Positions 1 to 10,701 of a stretch of 64,000 bases of DNA are shown here, piece by piece. This DNA is from Homarus americanus (lineage: Eukaryota > Arthropoda > Malacostraca > Decapoda > Nephropidae), in NCBI RefSeq assembly GCF_018991925.1, contig NW_024722158.1, positions 1,372,586 to 1,436,585 of the forward strand, read 5' to 3'. The notes under the pieces were generated by a model. The model saw only the letters and a list, made by a program, of their open reading frames with translations, did no database searches and was not told the DNA's origin. Every line of letters begins with the position of its first letter. The stretch's first letter is position 1. A program made the translations under genes and the position numbers.

Positions 1-1015
1 GAAAAATAACAAATCATCAGGGCCTGATGGAATCTCAGCAGAGGTGTATAAAGCAGGAGGACCTCTGCTTCCAGCCGTCTCTATTCTCTCCTGGAGAATA
101 CATGGTTAAAGGATAAAATCCCCTAAGCTCTTAAAGACGCTTCCATTGTCAATGTTTATAAGAACGAGGGAGACCGGTCAGACTGTGTTAACTACCATGG
201 GATCTTGCTGCTGTCCGTAGCTGGCAACATTATCGCCCAAGTCCTCCTAAACAGACTTCTTCCCGAGGCGGAAAACTTCCTCCCAGAATCTCAATGTGAT
301 TTTAGACCATCACGTGGCACCACTGACATGATCTTTGCTGCCCTCTTGATACAGGAAAAGTGCAGAGAACAGCGTCATGACCTGTACATGGCTTTCATCG
401 ACCAAACCAAGGCCTTTGACTCGGTCAACAGAGAAGCCCTCTGGTGGACCCTCAGCCGATTTGGCTGCCCACCAAAATTCATTGCCATTGTGAGGCAACT
501 CCACGATGGCATGAATGACAGTGTTCTTCACAATGGCACCTGGTCTGAGTACTTCCCCATCCAATCAGGGATTAAACAAGGGTGTGTACTGGCACTAACT
601 TTCTTTTCCATCTTCTTGGCCGCCGCCTTCCTTAGTCATGCCAGTGGCAATTTAGCCGGAGGGTGGGGGGTGGACATCAAGTACCTGGTGAAGGGGGGTC
701 TTTTCAACACAAGATGATTCCAGGCAGGAACAAAGATGTCAGCAGCTTTCATTACTGAACCTCAGTATGCAGACAACCTCACCCTTGTTGCTCACACTGA
801 ACACAACCTACAGGAGATCCTAAACAACTATGCAGATGCATATGTACACTTCAGCCTTGAGGTGAATGTACTTAAGACTCAGATTCTCTTTCAACCTGCC
901 CCTGGTTCAGACACACCTCCACCATCCATCCAGCTTAACGGTACTACCCTCTCTAGGGTTACCCACTTTCGGTATTTTGGCTCCCACCTGTCCAGCACAG
1001 CAGACATCAAGACAT
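1..1015 (+). mobile_element. LINE-A, reverse transcriptase part (degenerate, cut by window edge)
   Basis: This is part of the ORF2 reverse transcriptase of an APE-type non-LTR retrotransposon. Translation starts at base 2 with a KSSGPDGISAEVYKAGG block, then moves to another frame from about position 160. Visible RT blocks are the FIDQTKAFDSVNR motif (near 398-435), the SGIKQGCVLA motif (near 565-595) and a catalytic-loop block reading YADN (near 766-777). YADN lacks the second Asp of the usual YADD, so this copy is predicted to be inactive. There is an in-frame TAA near 124 and a TGA at 715-717. The RT thumb continues to about 1015, where a CR1-like 3' end interrupts it, and the same element resumes near 1590. 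I cannot assign the clade. The conserved blocks match elements often annotated as generic endonuclease-reverse transcriptases in invertebrates. Confidence 0.8.
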
Positions 1016-1573
1016 CAAGAGTAAAGTGCTTCCCCATCTGGAGTACTGTCACCTCGTCTGGTCCCCGAGATATGCTAGGGACTGTCAGTTGGTTGAAAAT
1101 GTTCAAAGGAGGGCCACCAGACTGGTGCCTGCACTTCAGCTACCCTGAGAGATTGGAGCGCCTGAACTTGCCTAGCTTATACTACAGACGGGCAAGGGGT
1201 GACCTAGTTGAGGTGTATAAGCATCTCAAGGGGCACTACTCAGTCGAGTGTCCTTACTTGGAGCTGACGGACGCTTGCCCTACAAGGGGTCACAGCTCAA
1301 GATTGAAGAAGCCGCAAGTTCAGAAAACTGTGAGGGCAAACTTTTTCGGAGTGAGAGTTGTAAACTCTTGGAACAATCTACCAGAAAGAGCTGTGATGGC
1401 ACCGAGTGTGAGCTCTTTCAAGACAAGACTTGACCAACACTGGAGCAGGTTCAGGTACATTCAGGAGCCGGTGCATGCCCAGTACTTGCCAACAGTGTGT
1501 AACAGAGATGTGTCTGATTGCCCAAGCGGCTAATGAGCCTATCATTTGGTGAAGAGGATAAAAGTAAAAGCAA
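1016..1573 (+). mobile_element. CR1-like element A, 5'-truncated 3' end nested in LINE-A
   Basis: The sequence encodes the C-terminal RT tail of a CR1/Jockey-group LINE. It contains VLPHLEYCHLVWSP and YARDCQLVENVQRRAT blocks in one frame, then LERLNLPSLYYRRARGDLVE and VVNSWNNLPE in another, ending in a short 3' UTR with GATAAAAGTAAAAG. The same tail occurs at 29636-30329 (minus) and 52700-53370 (plus), which defines the family within this window. LINE-A sequence lies on both sides, so this is a 5'-truncated insertion. The 265-residue open frame at 736-1533 is an accidental fusion of LINE-A RT thumb and CR1-A tail, not a gene. Confidence 0.8.
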
Positions 1574-1589
1574 AAGATTCAGCATCGGA

Positions 1590-2335
1590 TCAGATGTGCG
1601 TCTCAAGCTTTTGACACACTCCGAAACCGTGTCTTCAGCTGTAGGGAGCTGAGATTATCTACTAAGCTGCATGTATATCGAGCAGTGGTCCTGCCCACCC
1701 TACTATAGGGCAGTGAGACATGGGTCACATACAGGAGGCACCTCAAGGCAATTGAAAACTTTCTCCAACATAGTCTACGTTACATCCTCCGAGTTCGCTG
1801 GGAAGATAAGTGAACAAATGTCAGTATTCTTGCTGACACCAACTGTAGGAGCATCGAGGCTACCATTATCCATGAACAACTACGCTGGACTGGCCATGTT
1901 ACCCACATGGATGACAGTAGACTGCGAAAGCAGCTACTTTACAGTCACCTCATGAATAGTAAACGTAACACCGGCGGGCAATTGAAAAGGTACAAGGATA
2001 GTCTTAAGACAAACCTGAAAAGTGCCAAATCGACCCCCTCACCTGGGAGACGATTACTCCACATCGTAACACTTGGAGGAGCACCACATGAGGTGTCAAT
2101 ACTTTTGAGTTAGCCCGATTGCAAACCGAGGAAGACAAGCGCCAACGCCGTTAAGACACTGCCATCACCCCTCCCGCACTAGATGCAGACCTCCACATGT
2201 GCAACGAATATGGACGACCCTGTGGGTCCCGTATCGGCCTCTTTACTCACCTCAAAACTAGGTGACATCCTTAGTAACTCATATCATTGTATCATACTCG
2301 ATTCTGAGTGACAGCAAAGTAGTAGTAGTAGTGAA
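1590..2335 (+). mobile_element. LINE-A, C-terminal part with zinc finger and TAG-rich 3' end
   Basis: LINE-A continues after the nested CR1-A insertion. Translated in pieces it reads DTLRNRVFSCRELRLSTKLH, VYRAVVLPTLL, RWEDK, EATIIHEQLRWTGHVTHMDD, then an LKRYKDSLKTNLKS block (ORF 1907-2113). Near 2185-2265 a C2H2-like finger is readable (LDADLHMCNEYGRPCGSRIG, then FTHLKT). This finger closes ORF2 in related elements. Several frameshifts and stops are present. The 3' UTR ends in a short TAG repeat (2320-2330), which probably marks the 3' tail. Confidence 0.75.
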
Positions 2336-2339
2336 CCCA

Positions 2340-5140
2340 CTCAGTCGGAAAATACTGTTCATGAGGTGAATAACATACAGACAACAAATTGGAAAGGCTC
2401 GTCATGGGACGATGTGGAGAAGTGGGTCAAAGAAGTGCCACCAAAGAAATGATCCGGGAGATGACTTGCCTCATAAACAATTACACTCATGACAGCCCCC
2501 TGGCCCCATTAGCTCTTCAAATACTGGCCATAATACCCCATCTATTCTGTCAGAGGACACACGCAAGGTCTAAGTGCAAAGAAAACGTGGCAGCAATTAA
2601 AAGGAGATTGACAATGTGGCAGAATGGGGCCCTTGATGATCTACGCGAAGTAAGAACACTGCAGGGTGACTAAAATTCAAAGGAGACGGAAAGCAAAACA
2701 CCGATGATGTTGCCAGAAAATTTGGCAACAAGATGTGTGAGGGAAAAGTGTCCTTGGCGGTAAGATCTCTCACAGAGGAATTTTCCGGTGGTGTTCTGCC
2801 AATAAACAGAAATTACAACTGAAGAAAAAACATCCCCCGCGAGTGAAAAGGAAGGCATCAAGTTCCAGGGAGCCTATATCCCACCAAATGCTGCCATATT
2901 AAAGAAAATAACAGGAGGGATGGTGTGGAAAAATGCACTGAAAACTCAGGGAGGAGCTGGACCTTCAGGCCTGGATGCAAATGGTTGGAGAGTCATCCTC
3001 AGCACTAACAAGTTTGGTGCCATAGCAAGTGATCTGTGCAATGCCATCGCAGCCATTGTAAGAAAGCTAGCAACCTCGTGCTGCCACCACCTCCACGCTC
3101 TGACGGCCTGCCACCTCATTCCCCTGGATAAAAATCCAGGATGTAGACCTATAGGAGTGGGGTTAGTGCTGAGGCGGATCACTGGAAAATACATAATGGA
3201 GGTGGTAAAGGATGATGTCAGGGCAGCAGCAGGGAACCTGCAAGTATGTGCTGGCCACCAGGCTGGAGGGGAAGCTGCCATTCACGCCATGAGAAAGGTA
3301 TTTGAGCAGCGTGATTGTGAGGCAGTACTCCTGGTTGACGCTTCCAACACATTCAAAATAATCAACCGCAAGGCTACACTGTACGTCATGATCAAGTGTC
3401 CAAGCTTCGCAATGTATATTGAAAACACCTATAGGAACCCATCAGACCTCTTTATAACAAGCTTCAAAGCCCTAAGAGCAGATACCACCATACAGTCAAC
3501 TGAGGGAACAGTGCAGGGGGACCGTCGCCATGGCAATGTACGCACTAGGCCTGTCTGTACTCCAACACACAATAAAATATGAAACAACTGAGGTCAAGCA
3601 AGTAGCTTATACTGACGACCTTATAGGAGCAGGAAAAGTGGAGGACTTCAAAAAGTGGTGGGACCTGGTAACATCACGAGGTCCACAAATAGGGTACCAC
3701 CCAAATGCCAGCAAGTCCTTCCTCATTGTGAAGCCAGAACACTATGAACGGTCAATGGAGGTGTTAGGCGGAAGTGAGGTCAAAATAACAAAGGATGGCC
3801 AAAGACATCTCGGTGCAGTAATTGGCACGAAGGACTTCAAGACCGAGTACGTAACGAGAAAGGTGAATGAGTGGGTTAAAGAAATTCAAGCTCTGTCTGA
3901 TATTGCTAAAACAGCCACATGTGGCTTTTGTGGCATTCACCCATGGAGTCAAGCATTGCTAGAATTACCTGATGCACACAATCCCCGATATTGGACCCCT
4001 CCTCCGCCCTCAGGAAGAAGCCATCAATGTCGTTTTTATCCCAACACTAGTGAAAAACCTTCACTTAACCCCAGCAGAAAGGTCACTCCTTGCACTACCA
4101 CCGAGACTAGTTGGAATGGGATTGACTAATCCAGCGGAGCTTGCTCATAAAGAGCAACAGAGCTCTGTCAAGCTCATGGCAGCTCTCACTGAGCACATAA
4201 TAGATCAGAATGCAGCAAGTGAGGTGGATACCAATGAATTAAACAAGATTCAACGGTCCATTACGACAGAGCGGCAGCACACCCAAAGTGATAAACTGCA
4301 ACAACTGTTGCAACAAGTACCAGAGAACATGAAAAGAAAAGTAGCTATAGCGCAGGAGGTGGGCGCCTCAAACTGGTTAACAAGGTTACCGATAAGGGCA
4401 AAAGGCTTCATCCTTAATAAACAAGAATTACAGATGCCATTGCTCTAAGGTATGGTAGGCCAGTAGAAGGTTTGCCCTCCCAATGCATGTGCGGCTCATC
4501 TTATGACATCGACCACGCTATTGTGTGCAAGAAAGGGGTCTTCGTATGCATGAGGCATGATGAAGTAAGGGATCTAACAGCAAATCTACTGAGGGAAATC
4601 TGCCACGACGTCATGGTGGAACCGCCCCTCCTTCCATTGGATGGCGAGAACCTCTGTCACAGGACTAGAAAAAAACACATCCAACGAAGCCCGCGTGGAC
4701 GTCAGTGGTTGAGGATTCTGGACATGAGGAAAGCGAGCCTTTTTTGACATAAGGATTTTTTATCCCATGGCCGCATGTCACCGCAACTTAGCTCAAAATG
4801 CTACACACAGGAGGAATGAGAACGACAAGATTAGGGCATATGGGGAGAGAATTTAGAACGTTGATCAAGGCAGCTTCACTCCTCTGGTGTTCACAACCTC
4901 TGGCAGGATGGGACCAAGTGCAGGATGGTTCTACGCCAGACTCGCGGAGGTGCTATCCGAACAGCAGCAGCAGCCCAGAAGTTATGTTAAAGCCTGGTTG
5001 AGATGTCGATTGTCCTTCTTTCTCTCCTTAGGTCTGCTGTGCTCTGCCTCAGGAGAACGAGAGCAACGGCCCCAAAGTCGACAACAGTTACAGATATTGA
5101 CTATGAGGCAACAGTCACTGAATGCCCCATAGATCTGCAG
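2340..5140 (+). mobile_element. Decayed RT element with C-terminal zinc finger and nuclease-like region
   Basis: This is a second, unrelated reverse-transcriptase element, broken into several frames. The N-terminal region (2389-2673) has NYTHDSPLAPLALQILAIIP and KRRLTMWQNGALDDL. The RT starts at 2920 with GGAGPSGLDANGWRVILST, LIPLDKNPGCRPIGVG and LLVDASNTFKIINRK, then TVQGDR near 3510. The catalytic loop reads YTDDLIGAGK (near 3607-3636). Later blocks are NASKSFLIVKPEHYE, RHLGAVIGTKDF and LLALPPRLVGMGLTNPAEL. The tail (4472-4747) has CMCGSSYDIDHAIVCKKG, a CCHC-like finger, followed by EVRDLTANLLREICHDV and a DVSARG-like stretch. The last piece (4887-5060) contains GPSAGWFYARLAEVL and LRCRLSFFLS. 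The finger plus nuclease-like arrangement suggests a restriction-like-endonuclease (R2/NeSL-type) RT. That class assignment is an inference. Confidence 0.7.
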
Positions 5141-5817
5141 CTCAACTAACTCAACACAGCCAAGGTAGCTACTATGTATTAGGATACTTAATTTTAAGGT
5201 AATAAAATGGCGGCGAAGGTGGGGCTATTGGGGAAGGCTGGAGGCCACGTTATAAAAAAAAGTAGTGGTAGTAGTAGGAGTGGGGGTGTGTGTGTGTGTG
5301 TTTTATGATCTGCCTTTCTCCTCCCTCCCACCTGTCATTATACTGTATATTCTGTTCTCAACAATAAACCTCAACAACCTCAGTTGTGTTGAAAAATCCA
5401 GCATTTTTTTTTAAACGTATTTTGCACAAATATATTTTTTCCCACAGTTTTTTATACATTAGTGCTAGGAGGGGGAGGTCTCACTCTCTCAGAAGTGGCC
5501 ACACATGGGTGGTGGTGGGGTGGCCAATAGTTTTAGCAGGTTATTTTTTATAACAAATCTCCCAACGTCTGTGGAGGTTTTCACTGCTCCTCCGAGGTGC
5601 TCTATTAAGAGCCCTCAACTGGACTCTTATCTTGGTCTGCCATTCTTGTAAGATATATAGGGGAATAAGGGTAATAAACTGTGTGTGTCTGTCACAACCA
5701 TTTCAGGTGGCCAAACAAATTACAAATTCAGCTAAACAATGCAGCTCAATAAACAATACACACTCCTGCCTCTTCCAAATGAAGACTGATGCACCTTGTG
5801 TGGTGAACTCATGATGA
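5141..5817. other. No gene seen; low-complexity intergenic sequence
   Basis: Nothing codes convincingly here. The stretch holds a GTAGTAG/GTGTGT low-complexity run (about 5258-5300) and an AATAAA near 5363 that could be the polyadenylation signal of the upstream RT element. The 60-codon frame at 5632 has no recognisable motif. Confidence 0.5.
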
Positions 5818-7175
5818 TCACATGAGAAACTTGCTAACTGTATCTCACACCACATGAGAAACTTGCTAACTGTATCTTACATCACATGAGAAACTTGCTA
5901 ACTGTATCTCACATCACATGAGAAACTTGCTAACTGTATCTCACATCACATGAGAAACTTGCTAACTGTATCTCACATCACATGAGAAACTTGCTAACTG
6001 TATCTCACATCACATGAGAAACTTGCTAACTGTATATAACTGTATATCACATCACATGAGAAACTTGCTAACTGTATCTCACATCACATGAGAAACTTGC
6101 TAACTGTATATAACTGTATCTCACATCACATGAGAAACTTGCTAACTGTATCTCACATCACATGAGAAACTTGCTAACTGTATCTCACATCACATGAGAA
6201 ACTTGCTAACTGTATCTCACATCACATGAGAAACTTGCTAACTGTATCTCACATCACATGAGAAACTTGCTAACTGTATCTCACATCACATGAGAAACTT
6301 GCTGACTGTATACTGTATATCACATCACATGAGAAACTTGCTAACTGTATCTCACATCACATGAGAAACTTGCTAACTGTATCTCACATCACATGAGAAA
6401 CTTGCTAACTGTATATAACTGTATATCACATCACATGAGAAACTTGCTAACTGTATCTCACATCACATGAGAAACTTGCTAACTGTATCTCACATCACAT
6501 GAGAAACTTGCTAACTGTATCTCACATCACATGAGAAACTTGCTAACTGTATCTCACATCACAAGAGAAACTTGCTACTGTATATAACTGTATCTCACAT
6601 CACATGAGAAACTTGCTAACTGTATCTCACATCACATGAGAAACTTGCTAACTGTATATAACTGTATATCACATCACATGAGAAACTTGCTAACTGTATC
6701 TCACATCACATGAGAAACTTGCTAACTGTATATAACTGTATCTCACATCACATGAGAAACTTGCTAACTGTATCTCACATCACATGAGAAACTTGCTAAC
6801 TGTATCTCACATCACATGAGAAACTTGCTAACTGTATCTCACATCACATGAGAAACTTGCTAACTGTATATAACTGTATATCACATCACATGAGAAACTT
6901 GCTAACTGTATCTCACATCACATGAGAAACTTGCTAACTGTATATAACTGTATCTCACATCACATGAGAAACTTGTATCTCACATCACATGAGAAACTTG
7001 CTAACTGTATCTCACATCACATGAGAAACTTGCTAACTGTATCTCACATCACATGAGAAACTTGCTAACTGTATCTCACATCACATGAGAAACTTGCTAA
7101 CTGTAACTCACATCACATGAGAAACTTGCTAACTGTATCTCACATCACATGAGAAACTTGCTAACTGTATCTCAC
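5818..7175. repeat. 32-bp minisatellite, about 41 units
   Basis: A tandem array of a 32-bp unit whose core is CACATGAGAAACTTGCTAAC followed by TGTATCTCACAT. Units are nearly identical. Variant units carry an extra ATAACTGTATAT-type insertion (for example near 6030, 6110, 6415, 6655, 6730, 6865, 6940). These variants recur in a semi-regular pattern with runs of plain units between them. One unit near 6965 lacks the GCTAAC segment. Each unit can form a short TCTCA/TGAGA stem. There are no unique spacers. Confidence 0.95.
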
Positions 7176-8403
7176 TTTTTTTCTTTCCAAAAATCTTCCA
7201 TTTCTTAGGAAATAACTATTATCACCTGTTTAGGCATCAGAATAATTCCTTCTACACACTTGACACCCCTTCTAAAAAAAAAAGACATCTGCTTGCAGTG
7301 GCAGAAAATGAATGTGACAATATAAATCAGCAGAAACTTCTAGAATAATGTTTTTTTTTTCCATATGACTAGCCTTAAGCACCAACTGCTCCCTTCCCCC
7401 CCTGTAATGTGCTACTGAAGTCAACATCATCAGAAAGAAAAATATCCAGATTGTAAGTGATAAATAAATGGAGATGCGTCGAGAAAGCCTTGGCGGGAAT
7501 TTATAATTCTCGACGGGGACCAACCTACCCACTGCTTAGGAAGCCAGACACATAATGGTGCCATAGCACCCAGCCTACTGCACTTAGACAGGTTGCCACC
7601 TAACCTTAAGACTTGGTTCTGTGCAGGAGAGTGGCGTGACAAAGGTGGCATTAAAATTTGTAGTAATTCGACAAGAAACTTTAAGAGAAAATGAAGAAAA
7701 TGACACAGTGGCATGTCAGATTGCAAGAGTGTTAATATTACACAAAAAAAATTGTTAATTTGTTGACATACAATTCACATATACGTATTTACAGAGGAAA
7801 GCAAGAATAATAATGATCATATCTGACAAAATTGAATCTTTATGAGCTATCACACTATTAATATATTACACAAAACAAATTGTTAATTTGTTGACATACA
7901 ATTTACATATTCCAGTATTTACAATATGTTACAAGGAAAGTTAGGAATGACATTTATCACATATTAGACAACATATTAGTTGTATTGTACAGACACCAAA
8001 TACTGACAGTGCTTATTGTTTCATGCCATATAATATGGTTACAATAAGCACAGTGATAATGAAAGACCTTACTTTAAACTTTACAAAAATACTCCAACAC
8101 TATGTCTCTAACCCTCACAGGGCAATGTTTAACTTAATACAATAGTTTTAGGGATCTAACTTATAGGGGCACACTTATAATGGGCTGCCATGCCCTCCCT
8201 AAATACACCACAAATAAATTAATAATTCTTGCTTGCCACACCTGGTGTTGGAGGTCATACAGTACTGGACTACATTAAGGAATAATAAAAATATATAAAT
8301 CAAATTGGGCGTAGATGTGACAAAAACAAGAAGGACGATAGGTGCGGACGCTTCCGGTGCCGTAACGACCGCGGTACAATATCTTACATAAAATTGTGCC
8401 CGA
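7176..8403 (-). other. 3' flank/UTR of THAP gene A; duplicated from about 7760
   Basis: This lies downstream of the transposase stop codon on the minus strand. From about 7760 leftward-to-rightward it is shared with 42268-42911 at almost complete identity, at a constant offset of 34508 bases. A roughly 60-bp direct repeat (AATTGTTAATTTGTTGACAT core) occurs at about 7738-7795 and 7862-7923. The second copy of the locus retains one clear unit and a diverged one. Positions 7176-7760 contain no recognisable coding sequence. Confidence 0.6.
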
Positions 8404-10479
8404 TTAAACTTGTCCTGCAGTCACAGATTTCTTGCTTTCCTTCTCTAGTCGAGAAGCTCTGGTAATGGCATTTAATTTGTGAATTTTCCAGTATACGATA
8501 ATCCTGCAATATGCATTTACGATTTTTGACAAACAGTCGGAACACAACAAACGATACGACAATTTTCTCACGACACTCGTGGTCAATCTGGAGTTTACTC
8601 TCGGTGCGACGAGGTTTGTAACGTCAGAGAGGAACGGCACAATGACAGAATTATGAACGCCGCAAAACGACCGAACTAATTCTCGCGAAGGCACAGAGGG
8701 ACCGGTGAAGTCACTGTCGGTGGTTCTCAGAGCTTTCTTGTGAGGATTTTCTTGACATGATTCACCCAAGACATTAGAACTGTACAAAGAGGAAGTGCTG
8801 CATTTATCACAGCAGAAATCAATCTTCTTTAACACATATCCAAGGACATAATTCACTCCACTGGAGTCCAAGGTGTCAACTGAATATTCATAAGACAAAT
8901 CATTTACATCAAAACTAGTAGCTGGATAAGGGGGGGTTGGTACACTAGGAGGAGAGTCCGACAGTGTACGGGCTTTGTTAAGATCTGACAGAGTGAGGAG
9001 GAGTGAACTAGTGTCTGGTACACAACTGGAAGACGAGGACCGTCTTATTAAGAAGTTACTCAGGGTCTGTCGGAAGGCAAAGTGAAACCGGTTAGGTTCT
9101 GGGTCGTCGCGGTTTCCCCCCTTCTGTCGGATTACGGCAAACAAATTATCGAGACAGTCCAGGTTGAGGCGGGATGTTGAGAGAAACTTGAAGTTCTTGA
9201 GGGACTGTAATTCCCTCATCAGACCAATCATAGCTTGTAGGGTTAGTTTCCACCCATCAAGACAACACACAGTACTAGATGTGTTAAAATGGACATCCTT
9301 GATCCATTCAATTGACCCCAACCAAAAGGAAGGATGAGGACTCGAGGTCTTTGCTGGTCTCTTTAGCTCTTCGTTCACTTTAAATGTTCGTCCATTTACA
9401 CTGTCAAATATATCATTCCACTCGGCAACGAACTCTGCCGTATGAGCGGCAGAGTCGGGTAAGTTCCCCGCGGAGACGTGGGCGTTAATTCCGGCCGCTA
9501 CGGTGCGGCTGAGGACTCGTGCAGCCAAACAAACGTGCATTTTCTTAAAAGGGGGAGTGAATAGGTGTGCCTCGGTTAGCTTGGGGGCAAGGGAGAATGC
9601 AGCTGCCTGAGAATCCTTCTTGTAAAAGTCTACAATATGACTCCACTGGGCAGACTTTGTGTTTTCAAAACTTGCTCCATACTTCATTAAGTTGTTTCTA
9701 ACATTTTTTATTAAACGAGGAGGATCGTACAAACACCACACGCGACGATCATCTACGCAGAAGAAAGGTTCATTTTCCTTGACGCCGAGCGCAGCAAAAG
9801 CACTACAGTTGTTTGAGTTCTGGTCTGCTACAATAGCTCTCACATCAAATCCAATCTGGAGAAGATTTTTCACACCTTCCTCTATTATATGTTTCAGAAT
9901 ATTTCCTTCCACTGAACTACTAGAAAGAAAATAGCCAATGGGCTGCTTCCATGTGTCAAATAAGCACCTCACCATTACTACCAGTGCATGAGTAGCTACA
10001 GCATTTGTCCTGCCAATAAGAGGTCCTAAATCTTGGAAACCAATAATCATATCTTCATTTGTTCCATACTTCAAACGTTCACTTAATAACATCTCGTCAA
10101 AACTAACAACGACGACTCTTTTCTTTGCATCCATTAATTCCACCTTTGACTGCAGGAGAGTCAGAACACTCTTATTATACCCAGGGTTACACTCTACACC
10201 ACAGAACCATCGCTTTAAAGAATAAACGGACGGAAGAGCAAACATCGCGCGTAGGAAGTCGTAGGCTGCAGGGCTTTTGAAGTTGAGGGCAAGTGCCACC
10301 ATTTTCTGCTCAGGGGTCCACCTCCTTCCTCTCCCACGACTGAAGTACAGTTGCACCTGTTGTTCAAACAACTTGAGGTACGGTCCATCCATAAACTTGG
10401 AGGAAATTTCAATAACTTGAGCAGCTGGGTCCCTGGACTTGTCTTGCAGATGTTTAATGACCTGTTCCAAGTGCTTCAC
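8404..10479 (-). CDS. THAP gene A, last exon: P-element/THAP9-type transposase domain
   Basis: A large terminal exon of 691 codons plus stop. The exon starts after a strong acceptor (TTGTTTGTTGTTTCAG) at 10480. The open frame runs 14 codons further upstream, but that is intron. It opens with VKHLEQVIKHLQDKSRD, a leucine-rich segment like the dimerisation region of P-element proteins. Then come RRWTPEQKMVALALNFKSPA, VVVSFDEMLLSERLKYGT (first acidic residue), GPLIGRTNAVATHALVVMVR and VRAIVADQNSNN (second acidic residue). A YDPPRLIKNVRNNL block follows, with Arg where family members usually have His. The third acidic region is LNLDCLDNLFAVIRQKGGN, where the usual LEN is LDN. The encoded protein is identical to the copy at 42912-44987. 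The frame has no stops or frameshifts. Confidence 0.85.
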   Translation of the reverse strand: MKHLEQVIKHLQDKSRDPAAQVIEISSKFMDGPYLKLFEQQVQLYFSRGRGRRWTPEQKMVALALNFKSPAAYDFLRAMFALPSVYSLKRWFCGVECNPGYNKSVLTLLQSKVELMDAKKRVVVVSFDEMLLSERLKYGTNEDMIIGFQDLGPLIGRTNAVATHALVVMVRCLFDTWKQPIGYFLSSSSVEGNILKHIIEEGVKNLLQIGFDVRAIVADQNSNNCSAFAALGVKENEPFFCVDDRRVWCLYDPPRLIKNVRNNLMKYGASFENTKSAQWSHIVDFYKKDSQAAAFSLAPKLTEAHLFTPPFKKMHVCLAARVLSRTVAAGINAHVSAGNLPDSAAHTAEFVAEWNDIFDSVNGRTFKVNEELKRPAKTSSPHPSFWLGSIEWIKDVHFNTSSTVCCLDGWKLTLQAMIGLMRELQSLKNFKFLSTSRLNLDCLDNLFAVIRQKGGNRDDPEPNRFHFAFRQTLSNFLIRRSSSSSCVPDTSSLLLTLSDLNKARTLSDSPPSVPTPPYPATSFDVNDLSYEYSVDTLDSSGVNYVLGYVLKKIDFCCDKCSTSSLYSSNVLGESCQENPHKKALRTTDSDFTGPSVPSRELVRSFCGVHNSVIVPFLSDVTNLVAPRVNSRLTTSVVRKLSYRLLCSDCLSKIVNAYCRIIVYWKIHKLNAITRASRLEKESKKSVTAGQV

Positions 10480-10701
10480 CTGAAACAACAAACAATACAA
10501 TGGTTCCAAACATTTATACAATCCAAGTAATACAATTATTTGAAGAGTTTATACTTTCTAGCATTTATGTAAAGAGAAAGTCTTAATCCACAAACTATTT
10601 GTCATCATTTATCATCATGCATTGTTACCTTTGTTCATACAGTATAGCTATCATTATAATATCACATCCACAGTAAGATAGTCTAAAATGTCTTCAAACT
10701 G

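Noticed and set aside
1671..1955. 94-codon frame within LINE-A
   Set aside because: Out-of-frame shadow; the true LINE-A reading in this stretch is a different frame with VYRAVVLPTLL and QLRWTGHVTHMDD.
5818..7175. CRISPR-like regular array
   Set aside because: The 32-bp units are directly adjacent, with no unique spacers, and the sequence context is eukaryotic. It is a minisatellite.
7176..8403. P-element-type terminal inverted repeat downstream of the transposase gene
   Set aside because: No sequence here could be matched, inverted, to the region upstream of 29034 or above 48540. Only direct repeats were seen.
9659..9934. Plus-strand 91-codon frame inside the transposase exon (and its copy at 44167-44442)
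   Set aside because: It is an antisense shadow of the intact 691-codon exon with no motif of its own.
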